A stretch of 30,018 nucleotides of DNA. Origin: a virus. Below the pieces are notes generated by a model. The model saw nothing but the letters and a program-made list of their open reading frames with translations. It did not search any database and was not told the DNA's origin. Where the stretch lies: the IMG/VR virus record IMGVR_UViG_3300028025_001051, positions 1 through 30,018 of that record. The stretch is one strand, 5' to 3'. The position numbers were made by a program, and so were the translations under genes. This document shows, in pieces, positions 6,590-14,453 of the stretch. Positions within the stretch are counted from its first letter, which is position 1. The number at the start of each line of letters is the position of its first letter.

Positions 6590-8535
6590 TGCCATTAAGT
6601 AAGCTCATATTTAAACCAGGTGTCAACCGAGACCAAACTGATTATTCTTCAGAGGGTGGTTGGTACTCTATGGATAAAGTTCGTTTCCGTTCAGGCTTCC
6701 CTGAAAAATATGGTGGCTGGACTGTTAAAACTTTTGAAGCCTATGTAGGTTCTGCACGTAGTATATTTACTTGGACTACCACAGACTCAAGCCGATTGGT
6801 AGCAGTAGGTACCAATGAAAAAATTTATGTAAACGCAGCTACATCTTTATATGACATAACGCCTCTTCGTATTACTTATACTACTGCGTCAACACCAAGT
6901 TCAGATAATTGTTTCCAAACAACAAACGGTTCAAACTTAGTTGAGATATTAACTATCACAGCAGGTATTGAAGATGGTGAATGGGTAACATTTAGTGGCG
7001 TGACTACTGCTATAGGCGGTATCCCTGCAGCTGAATTTAATAACGAATTTCAAATTGATGTGATTGGTGGCACACCTTATATTACGCTTCCAACCACTGC
7101 AACATCTACTGCCACATCAACAGGCAATACAGCTATTACAGCGGAGTTCCAAATTAATATTGGAAATTCAATTACTACATTTGGTTATGGTTGGGGTGCT
7201 GGAGTTTGGTCTCGTGGTACTTGGGGTTCTGGATCTACGCTTCCTATAGTTTTTTATCCTAGATTAGAGTTTTTTGACAACTTTAATAATGACTTATTAT
7301 TTAATATTTTTGCCGGTGACCTTTATTACTGGACTTACGATCCTACGTTTACATCTCGTGCTATTTTATTAAAAGATGTAGCAGGTGCCGTTGCAGTTCC
7401 TCAACAAGTGACTATTAGTTTATTTGCAGCATCAGGGCATTACGTAGCGCTTGGTTGTACTAATTATGATGCGACAGCAGCAGCTCCTGATTATCTAGGT
7501 ACTTATGATCCACTACTTATTCGCTTTGCAAACGTAGATCCTGATATTGGTCCAGAACCTGAAGTATGGCAACCAACACTTACTAATACAGCGGGCTTCT
7601 TAAGATTACAAGCTGGTTCACGTATTGTAGCGGCAATTAACTCCCGTCAAGAAATGTTAATATGGACTGATACTGCGTTAACTTCTATGCAATTTTTAGG
7701 TACACAAGAAGTCTTTGGTCTTCAACAATTATCAGCTAATATTTCAATCGTGGGTTCTAACGCAGTGGTTGGCATTAATAACGTAGTTTACTGGATGGGA
7801 CGAGATAAGTTCTTCACATACTCAGGCCGTGTAGATGCACTACCTTGTACACTACGTCAATATGTTTTTGGCGACATTAACTATGAACAAGCGCAATTAT
7901 TCTTTGCGGGCACTAATAATGAATATAACGAAATTATTTGGTTTTATTGTTCAGCTACTTCATCAGAAATTGATCGCTATGTGATTTATAACTACAATGA
8001 AAATATTTGGTATTATGGTAATCTAGAAAGAACGGCTTGGGCGGATGCAGGTGATTTAACTAATCCTACGGCGTTTGCTGGTGGTTGGGTTTATAACCAC
8101 GAAACTGGTACAGACGATGGACAACCAAACGGACTACCTCCACTTCCTATGACTGCATTTATTCAATCTGCTGACGTTGACATTGATGACGGTGATAAAT
8201 ACATGTTAATACGTCGTGTTATCCCAGACGTTAATTTTACTGGGTCTGAAACGACTAATCCTGTAACAGGTGCTACGATAGTTCCAGAAGCTACCATTAC
8301 GATAGGCGCTAGAAACTTCCCAGGTGCAGCATCAACAACTACAAATGCATCCGGTGTTACAATGGCTAGAGATGTTATTACTTCAACAGCTACAATTAAT
8401 CAATATACAAACCAAGTATTTATTCGTGCACGTGGTCGTCAAATGAATTTTAGAATCTCGTCTGACACTGTAGGATCACAATGGCAACTAGGCATGCCAC
8501 GTATTGATGCACGTCCAGACGGAAGAAGAAACTAA
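6589..8535 (+). CDS. Tail nozzle / DNA-stabilisation protein (P22 gp10-like)
   Basis: A 648-residue protein with the typical beginning of this class: LIFKPGVNRDQTDYSSEGGW, then VRFRSGFPEKYGGW at residues 31-44, and many short beta strands (LVAVGTNEKIYV) as in a beta-propeller. Late in the sequence come QEVFGLQQLSANISIVG and GINNVVYWMGRDKFF, motifs common in podovirus tail stabilisation proteins. These form the tube or nozzle below the portal and keep packaged DNA in place. It is the largest gene of the tail block and is followed by small virion proteins. The ATG overlaps the lysozyme stop by one base. The class call is by motif memory; no structural comparison was possible. Confidence 0.6.
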   Translation: MPLSKLIFKPGVNRDQTDYSSEGGWYSMDKVRFRSGFPEKYGGWTVKTFEAYVGSARSIFTWTTTDSSRLVAVGTNEKIYVNAATSLYDITPLRITYTTASTPSSDNCFQTTNGSNLVEILTITAGIEDGEWVTFSGVTTAIGGIPAAEFNNEFQIDVIGGTPYITLPTTATSTATSTGNTAITAEFQINIGNSITTFGYGWGAGVWSRGTWGSGSTLPIVFYPRLEFFDNFNNDLLFNIFAGDLYYWTYDPTFTSRAILLKDVAGAVAVPQQVTISLFAASGHYVALGCTNYDATAAAPDYLGTYDPLLIRFANVDPDIGPEPEVWQPTLTNTAGFLRLQAGSRIVAAINSRQEMLIWTDTALTSMQFLGTQEVFGLQQLSANISIVGSNAVVGINNVVYWMGRDKFFTYSGRVDALPCTLRQYVFGDINYEQAQLFFAGTNNEYNEIIWFYCSATSSEIDRYVIYNYNENIWYYGNLERTAWADAGDLTNPTAFAGGWVYNHETGTDDGQPNGLPPLPMTAFIQSADVDIDDGDKYMLIRRVIPDVNFTGSETTNPVTGATIVPEATITIGARNFPGAASTTTNASGVTMARDVITSTATINQYTNQVFIRARGRQMNFRISSDTVGSQWQLGMPRIDARPDGRRN

Positions 8536-8536
8536 A

Positions 8537-8800
8537 ATGTCAGTTACTATATTAAAAACAAAAGCCCCAGCGTTAGCGTTAAGTCCAATTACGTTTTCAC
8601 AACAACACTTTGACTTATATAGCCAACAACTTCGTGTATATTTTAATACTCTAGATACGGCTAATGGTTTAACAATTCAAGCAGTTGCAGAAATTCTTGC
8701 ATTAATTGCGGCACAACAAATACAAATAGATGCAAATACAACTTCTATAAATAATCTTAATGTAAATAACTGGCTAAACTTAACAACAGGAATCTTTTAA
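8537..8800 (+). CDS. Small helical protein of the tail block, unknown
   Basis: An 87-residue protein. The ATG at 8537 directly follows the TAA of the tail protein; a start 33 bases earlier, inside that gene, is less likely. The middle has hydrophobic strands and the second half is helical with QAVAEILALIAAQQIQIDANT, a possible coiled coil. No family was recognised. The tight spacing (last base shared with the next ATG) places it in the virion structural operon, so it is probably a minor virion or assembly protein. Confidence 0.55.
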   Translation: MSVTILKTKAPALALSPITFSQQHFDLYSQQLRVYFNTLDTANGLTIQAVAEILALIAAQQIQIDANTTSINNLNVNNWLNLTTGIF

Positions 8801-9135
8801 TGGCATACAACAATATAACACCAGTAAAACTAGGACAAGCGGCAATAACTACCGGTTATACTACTATATATACCGTACCTACTAGTACAAGAACCTTTGT
8901 AAAAGATTTAGATATTATTAATACAACAGCAGCTGCAATAGGTATTTATGTAAGTTTAGTTCCGAGTGCAGGTACAGCAGGAACTTCTAATGCACTATTT
9001 TATAATACTCAGTTACCTGCTAATACAATTGTTCAATGGGCAGGATCTCAAATATTAAATGCGGGCGACACTATTCAAGTTAAAGCTTCTTCAACCGGTT
9101 GCACTATTACAGCTAGTGGTGGCGAAGCAGTATGA
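8800..9135 (+). CDS. Small beta-rich virion protein, unknown
   Basis: A 111-residue protein rich in Thr, Ala and Gly with alternating beta strands (YTTIYTVPTSTRTFVKDLDI). It ends in an NAGDTIQVKASSTGCTI stretch typical of jelly-roll or Ig-like virion decoration domains. It has no signal peptide or catalytic motif. It overlaps the next gene (ATGA, 9132-9135). It is probably a structural or decoration protein of tail or fibre. The function is inferred from composition and position. Confidence 0.55.
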   Translation: MAYNNITPVKLGQAAITTGYTTIYTVPTSTRTFVKDLDIINTTAAAIGIYVSLVPSAGTAGTSNALFYNTQLPANTIVQWAGSQILNAGDTIQVKASSTGCTITASGGEAV

Positions 9136-9686
9136 GCATAGCATATTTTCCAAATTTACCTGTAAATGGGTCTGGTGGGGAATTATCATTTCCTCATATT
9201 GCAGCCTCTGATTCAACTGATCAAGTAGCAACAGGTGATGATACACCTACAGTAGTAAATTGGAATACTTTAGATTCTGGATTAGGATGGACTTTAAATG
9301 CACCGGGCTCTGCAATTGCAGATTTTTCAGGAGTTTATACTATTCGATACAGTCTTCAATTTGTTAATACGGCTAATGCTATACATGAGGCAGTAGTTTG
9401 GTTAAAAGTAAATAGTGCTGATCTTGCTAATTCTACTACAACGTTTAGTATTCCCGCTCGTAAAAGTGCGTTAGTACCTAGTTATGTATGTGGATATTCT
9501 GAAGCTACGTTTGAAATAAACTCAGGAGACGAAATTGAATTATATTGGGCAACGGACTTAGCAGGTAATCCTACTACTCCTACAGACGGGGTTTATATTT
9601 ATCATGATACTGCTCAAACCGTACCTTATGCTAGACCCGCTATTCCATCCGCAATAGGCTCAATTACCTTTGTTTCTAGAACATAA
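9132..9686 (+). CDS. Beta-sandwich virion protein, unknown
   Basis: A 184-residue protein starting with an ATGA overlap. The pattern of FSGVYTIRYSLQFVN, HEAVVWLKVN and INSGDEIELYWATD resembles C1q/TNF-like jelly-roll domains found in phage structural proteins, in which a strand-rich domain trimerises. It has no stalk, so it may be a short spike or decoration. It ends before the only gap of note in the late region (37 bases), which precedes the internal virion cluster. The fold suggestion is from pattern only. Confidence 0.5.
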   Translation: MSIAYFPNLPVNGSGGELSFPHIAASDSTDQVATGDDTPTVVNWNTLDSGLGWTLNAPGSAIADFSGVYTIRYSLQFVNTANAIHEAVVWLKVNSADLANSTTTFSIPARKSALVPSYVCGYSEATFEINSGDEIELYWATDLAGNPTTPTDGVYIYHDTAQTVPYARPAIPSAIGSITFVSRT

Positions 9687-9723
9687 CTATGATATTATTA
9701 GACTAATTTAAGGACTCTCGATT

Positions 9724-11421
9724 ATGACAACATCCCACACAGCTCAAGGCTTAGCATCTTTAGGTAGACATGGCGACACAATGCTCGTCCATATGAGTCC
9801 GCATGAAGTTGCTGGCTTAAATTATCTTGCTAAAAAACAAGGCACTAAACTTACTGTTAACCCAGATACAGGTCTTCCTGAAGCATTTAGTCTAGGTGGA
9901 TTCTTTAGTTCTTTATTACCTACTTTAGCAGGGATGGCTTTTGCTCCGGCAACAGGCGGTTTTTCTATGGCTCCATTATTAGCAGGTGCTGCAACAGGTG
10001 CGGTGATGGCGGGGGTTCAAGGTAAAGATCCGTTAATGGGCGGTTTAATGGGCGGTCTTGGTGGATATGGCGGGGGCCAATTAGGTCCAGCTTTGGGCGC
10101 AGCAACACCAGGTGGCTACGTTGCAGGGCAAGTAGTGAAAGGTGCGGCTAATCCGTTGATGGATACTACTGTTAATACTGCGTTAAACCAAGCTGGTACG
10201 TCTATGATGACTAATCCTCTTATAACTAACGCTGCAAATAGTATGACTCAGGCTGGTTTAGGCGCAGGTAGTGGTGTAGGATTTATGGATAAAGCTACTC
10301 AAAATATTATGAGCGCAGGATCAGGACTAAAAAATATAGCAACAGGTCAACCAGGTGCATATGACGCATTTAAAGCTGCTGGTGGAACACCTATGCAATT
10401 AGCTCTGCCAGTAGGTGGCGCTGTATTAGGTGGTTTAGAACCTTCTGATATTTATGGTGAACCTATTAATATGGATGAAGCTAGAAAAAAACAAGCGTAT
10501 GATCCATACTCATCATTAAATTTAGGCAATGATACAGGTCTTCGTTTAGTTGCTAAAGGTGGTTATATTGATGGTTATGCAGTGGGTGGTACAGTAACTA
10601 CTGGTGGACTCCGTGATTTATATGGTACAGCAGATAATAATGCTAATCCTCAGTTAAGTCGTGATGGTTACGGTGTAGGCAGATTAGAAAATTTAGCTAG
10701 ACAACAAGCAATGACTCAAGCTCAAACTACAGGTTATGCTATGGGTGGCCCAGTAAGTTTTGCTGATGGCGGTGATGCTATGAAATTACAAGACGAAATT
10801 TCACCTGTTGATCAAGGTATGGGACTTACTTCATTAATGCCTCCAGCAACTACACCTCCAGCTCCAGGTCAAGCGATGCCTACTGGTCAAGTACAAAATG
10901 CAGCAGCAGCATTATCAGATACAGCAAGCTCAGATAGTAGTATCATCGCACAAGTTGCTAATAATTTAAGAACTGATCCTAACTATCAACCTAAGAATCC
11001 TATTGAAGCTGCAATTGCTAAACAAATTAAAGGCACAGATCAAACACAACAAAGCCAAGGATTAGGTTCAATTGCACCTAGTCAACCTATGGCACCAAGT
11101 TTTAATCCGTCCGTAGCTATGGGCCCAACTTATTTTGCTGGTATGAATGCACCTCGTGGTTATGCACATGGGGGTTACTTAGACGGTCAAGGTGATGGCA
11201 TGTCTGACTCAATACCTGCTACAATAGAAGGTAAACAACCAGCTCGTTTAGCTGATGGTGAATTTGTAGTGCCTGCAGATGTAGTAAGTCATTTAGGTAA
11301 TGGCTCTTCTAAAGCAGGATCAAAAAGATTATATGCAATGTTAGACAAAGTAAGACACGCTCGAACAGGAAATAAAAAACAAGGTAAAGAAATTAAACCT
11401 GAAAAATACATGCCCGCATGA
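9724..11421 (+). CDS. Glycine-rich internal virion / injection-associated protein
   Basis: A 565-residue protein with an AAGGA site before the ATG. Residues 55-165 are hydrophobic and Gly/Ala-rich (GLMGGLGGYGGGQLGPALG) and could insert in membranes. The motifs YAVGG (about 284), YAMGGPVSFADGGD (about 338) and YAHGGYLDGQGDGMSD (about 478) recur, followed by LADGEFVVPADVVSHLG (about 508) and a basic C-terminus. This repeated FADGG/ADGEFVVPADVV signature is common in proteins encoded among internal or tape-measure-like genes of phages. Together with its place before the GNAT-like gene it suggests a protein ejected with the DNA. The exact role is not known. Confidence 0.5.
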   Translation: MTTSHTAQGLASLGRHGDTMLVHMSPHEVAGLNYLAKKQGTKLTVNPDTGLPEAFSLGGFFSSLLPTLAGMAFAPATGGFSMAPLLAGAATGAVMAGVQGKDPLMGGLMGGLGGYGGGQLGPALGAATPGGYVAGQVVKGAANPLMDTTVNTALNQAGTSMMTNPLITNAANSMTQAGLGAGSGVGFMDKATQNIMSAGSGLKNIATGQPGAYDAFKAAGGTPMQLALPVGGAVLGGLEPSDIYGEPINMDEARKKQAYDPYSSLNLGNDTGLRLVAKGGYIDGYAVGGTVTTGGLRDLYGTADNNANPQLSRDGYGVGRLENLARQQAMTQAQTTGYAMGGPVSFADGGDAMKLQDEISPVDQGMGLTSLMPPATTPPAPGQAMPTGQVQNAAAALSDTASSDSSIIAQVANNLRTDPNYQPKNPIEAAIAKQIKGTDQTQQSQGLGSIAPSQPMAPSFNPSVAMGPTYFAGMNAPRGYAHGGYLDGQGDGMSDSIPATIEGKQPARLADGEFVVPADVVSHLGNGSSKAGSKRLYAMLDKVRHARTGNKKQGKEIKPEKYMPA

Positions 11422-11831
11422 TTAAAGTAGAATTAGTAGCGCCTGATTATGTTTATCAGGTCTGGGACGATGTCAAAGATTTTTTAGATGCCTCCATTAA
11501 AACTGGAACAGGTACATGCACATTAGACCAACTAAAATTATTATTGGCAAAAAATTATCAAACTCTTATTGTAGGTGTTAACGAAGATAATAAAATTGTA
11601 GGGGCTATGGCAGTTGAGATTGTGAACTACCCTAATGCTCGTACTTTATTTATTACAGCACTTGGTGGATTTGGTGTAGTAACTAGTGAGATTTGGCAAC
11701 AAGTAGAAGACTGGGCAAGATTACAAGGTGTTACAAAAGTAAGCGCATGGTGTGAAGAAGCTCAAGCAAGGTTATATAAACAAAAAGCAGGTTTTGATAC
11801 TATTAGATTCGTTGTGGAGAAAGATTTATGA
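11418..11831 (+). CDS. GNAT-like acetyltransferase-fold virion protein (T7 gp13 position)
   Basis: A 137-residue protein with the GNAT layout: an N-terminal helix pair, strand TLIVGVNEDNKIVGAMAVEI (47-66), ITALGG at 79-84, helix IWQQVEDWARLQGV and the closing strand pair VSAWCEEAQARLYKQKAGF. The KAGF ending is the GNAT motif B type. The usual acetyl-CoA loop (Q/RxxGxG/A) is not evident between 83 and 95, so catalysis is doubtful. T7 gp13, of similar size, is a GNAT-like internal virion protein next to gp14-16, the same order as here. It overlaps both neighbours by 4 bases (ATGA). Confidence 0.6.
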   Translation: MIKVELVAPDYVYQVWDDVKDFLDASIKTGTGTCTLDQLKLLLAKNYQTLIVGVNEDNKIVGAMAVEIVNYPNARTLFITALGGFGVVTSEIWQQVEDWARLQGVTKVSAWCEEAQARLYKQKAGFDTIRFVVEKDL

Positions 11832-12934
11832 AATTATTTAATTTGTTTAATTGGGTTACTAACCTAGTAGAAGCATTTACATTCTATGGTTCTGGTGGCG
11901 GATCAGGCGGCGGAGGCTCACAAACTTCTACTTCTTATTCTACTAACTTACCTGAATATGCTAAGCCATACTATGAAGAGTTATTAAAACAAACAGGTAA
12001 AAATGTTTATACAACTGACGCTGCAGGTACTGTTACTGGCGTTAAACCGATGCCAACTTATACAGGCGAAAGAGTTGCAGGATTTACTCCAGAACAATTA
12101 AAAGTTCAATCTGATGTAGCAGGTATGACAAGACCTGGTGGTTTTGGTGCAGCAACTACTGGATTAGGTATGGGCCAAACTATGGGTTTTGGCGCAGGCG
12201 CTGCTGGATTAGGTCAAGCATTCGGTTATACACCTACAGCTATATCTGGTGGCACATTTACACCAGGTGCCGCTGCGTATTATTCTTCTCCGTATCAAAC
12301 AGCCGTTACAGATATTGCAGTACGTGAAGCAGAAAAACAAAGAGACTTAGCTAAAGCCGCTGGTATGACAGGTGCTATTGGTCGTGGTACATTTGGTGGC
12401 GCGCGTCAAGCATTATTACAAGCCGAACAAGGTAGGAACGCTGCACAACAAATAGGGGACATTAGAGCTAAAGGCGCGGAATCTGCATATCTAAATGCAC
12501 AACAACAATTCCAAGCTGACCAAGCTAGACGCTTACAAGCTGAGCAACTTACTCAACAAGGTCAACAATATGCTGCAGGTCTTGGTAAAGACATCGGTCT
12601 TGCGGGTATTACAACTGGTATTGAAGCTTCTGCTAAACAAGCAGCTACAGCTGCGGCACAACAAACTGCTGATTTAGAAAGATTAAAAGCTCAAGCGGCT
12701 ACTGGCGCTGAAAAACAAGCGTACGACCAAAAAATTAAAGATCTTCAATATCAAACATTTATGGATCAACAGAACTATCAAAAACAACAACTTGAATATC
12801 TCAGTAATATTCTTCGTGGTAATGCAGCAGCTTTGGGTTCAACTCAAGTACAATATACACCGCAACCTTCTACTGTATCTCAAATTGGCGGTCTAGGTTT
12901 AGCAGGCCTTGGTTTAGCGAAAGCGTTAGGATAA
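11828..12934 (+). CDS. Internal virion protein (T7 gp14-like position)
   Basis: A 368-residue protein. Residues 1-20 are hydrophobic (LFNLFNWVTNLVEAFTFYG), followed by a Gly/Ser linker and LPEYAKPYYEELLKQTG at 40-56. Residues 120-320 are Ala/Gln-rich and helical, with the recognisable SPYQTAVTDIAVREAEKQRD stretch and GAIGRGTFGGARQALLQAE. Proteins of this form lie in the internal-core region of short-tailed phages and are probably ejected to form part of the channel through the cell envelope. The analogy to T7 gp14 is by position and composition, not by demonstrated homology. Confidence 0.55.
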   Translation: MKLFNLFNWVTNLVEAFTFYGSGGGSGGGGSQTSTSYSTNLPEYAKPYYEELLKQTGKNVYTTDAAGTVTGVKPMPTYTGERVAGFTPEQLKVQSDVAGMTRPGGFGAATTGLGMGQTMGFGAGAAGLGQAFGYTPTAISGGTFTPGAAAYYSSPYQTAVTDIAVREAEKQRDLAKAAGMTGAIGRGTFGGARQALLQAEQGRNAAQQIGDIRAKGAESAYLNAQQQFQADQARRLQAEQLTQQGQQYAAGLGKDIGLAGITTGIEASAKQAATAAAQQTADLERLKAQAATGAEKQAYDQKIKDLQYQTFMDQQNYQKQQLEYLSNILRGNAAALGSTQVQYTPQPSTVSQIGGLGLAGLGLAKALG

Positions 12935-12937
12935 AAT

Positions 12938-14452
12938 ATGAATATTGTTAAATTACAAAATGAATTAAAAGGTGTACCTGATGATGCACTTATTGGGTAT
13001 GTTCAAAATCCTACAGGTACTGTACCTAGCTATTTAGCATTATCAGAGTTACAACGCAGAAAAGAAATGCGTGCAAAATATCAAGCAGCTCAACCAGAAA
13101 AGACAACTGTTGCTGAAGATTTAGCAGCACCTCCACAACCACAAGGTATTGCAGCGATGGCACCACAACAAGCTCCAGTAGCGGAACCAGGTGTAGCAGG
13201 TCTTCCTGTACCCGATCAAATGTTTAGTGGCCAAGGTATGGCAGCTGGCGGTATTGTTGCGTTTGATAATGGTGGCTATGTTAATCCTAGTTTAATCGGT
13301 GGCCCTACACAAGAATCATTACCTTGGTACTCCGGCATCAACGAGTTTTTAAATAGAAATTTTGATTGGTCAGCGACTAATAGAGCTGCTCGTGAAAAAG
13401 GTTTAGAGCCTGGCGTAACTAATCCGTTTATTTCTGGTATGCCTAGAACAGACATTATGCAAGAGTATTTAGATATTAGACAAAAAGTAAATACAGGTAA
13501 AGGCTCATATCAAGATATTGAACGTATGAAACAAATCGAAAGTCAAGGTGTTCCTCCTGCACAAACTCCTGGTGGTGGCGGTTATGTACCTGGTCAAAAA
13601 ACTCAAGCAGATATTCAAGCTGATCTTGATAAACAAAGACAATTAGCTAAAGATAAAGAAAACGCTATTAAAAATATTTACGCTCCTAAAGGTGGCACGG
13701 CAAAAGAAAGTGCTAAGAGCTTAGCTGACTACGCTAAAGAATTTAGAGACGTTGTAGGCGAAGACCCAATGAAAGCTAAACTCATGGAAAGAATGGAAAA
13801 AATGGATGCCGCTTCAGCTAAACAAGCAGAACAAGCTCCGTGGATGGCATTAGCTCAAGCAGGGTTCGGTATTGCAGCAGGTAAGTCTCCATATGCATTA
13901 CAAAATATTGCAACAGGCGCACTAGAAGGCGTTAAATCTTACGGCGACGCTAAAGATAAAATGGCTGCACTAGAAGAAAAACGATTCAGTCTTATGGCTG
14001 ATATGGCTAAAGCACAACGTGCTGAACAACTTGCGATTGCGTCTAAAGGTGCTGACAGTCGTGATGCACAACTTGCTCGTGATCAACAAGATAGAATCGC
14101 TGATAAGAAGATAGCTAGTGATATGCAAATCCATTTACTTGATAACATATATAACTTAAAAGAAAAAGAAGTTGCTGCTGCGGCTAAAGATCAACCTGAT
14201 GCTACGGCAAGAGCTACTAAGATTTGGCCTTTAGTTCCTGAGCAACCAGAATACAAAGAAAAAATGAAAGCGTTACTTGAGACACTAGGTCCCGAAGCTT
14301 CAACAAAAGGTACTAGAAATTATAATAAGTTTGTTGAAGGTAGACAAGCTATTGAAAACGAAGTCTATAATAATTTAATTAGAAGACCTGGTATGGGCAC
14401 AACTGGCGCTACATATAACTATGTGCCAGGCAAAGGAATAATGCCACTCTAA
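12938..14452 (+). CDS. Internal virion protein, helical (T7 gp15-like position)
   Basis: A 504-residue protein that starts 3 bases after the previous stop. Residues 1-50 contain VPSYLALSELQRRKEMR, a motif shared by many aquatic phage virion proteins, followed by a Pro/Gln/Ala-rich linker. MAAGGIVAFDNGGYV at 101-115 is the same FADGG-type signature as in the 565-residue protein. Residues 200-450 form a long charged helical region (RMEKMDAASAKQAEQ, ALEEKRFSLMADMAKAQRAEQ). A structural, DNA-ejection related role is inferred from this and from lying just before the giant virion gene. Confidence 0.55.
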   Translation: MNIVKLQNELKGVPDDALIGYVQNPTGTVPSYLALSELQRRKEMRAKYQAAQPEKTTVAEDLAAPPQPQGIAAMAPQQAPVAEPGVAGLPVPDQMFSGQGMAAGGIVAFDNGGYVNPSLIGGPTQESLPWYSGINEFLNRNFDWSATNRAAREKGLEPGVTNPFISGMPRTDIMQEYLDIRQKVNTGKGSYQDIERMKQIESQGVPPAQTPGGGGYVPGQKTQADIQADLDKQRQLAKDKENAIKNIYAPKGGTAKESAKSLADYAKEFRDVVGEDPMKAKLMERMEKMDAASAKQAEQAPWMALAQAGFGIAAGKSPYALQNIATGALEGVKSYGDAKDKMAALEEKRFSLMADMAKAQRAEQLAIASKGADSRDAQLARDQQDRIADKKIASDMQIHLLDNIYNLKEKEVAAAAKDQPDATARATKIWPLVPEQPEYKEKMKALLETLGPEASTKGTRNYNKFVEGRQAIENEVYNNLIRRPGMGTTGATYNYVPGKGIMPL

Positions 14453-14453
14453 A

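Noticed and set aside
9688-9707. TATGAT and a small ATTAG-A-CTAAT palindrome in the 37-base gap before the internal virion cluster
   Set aside because: No -35 at a usable distance and the palindrome is only 5 bp, so neither promoter nor terminator is supported.
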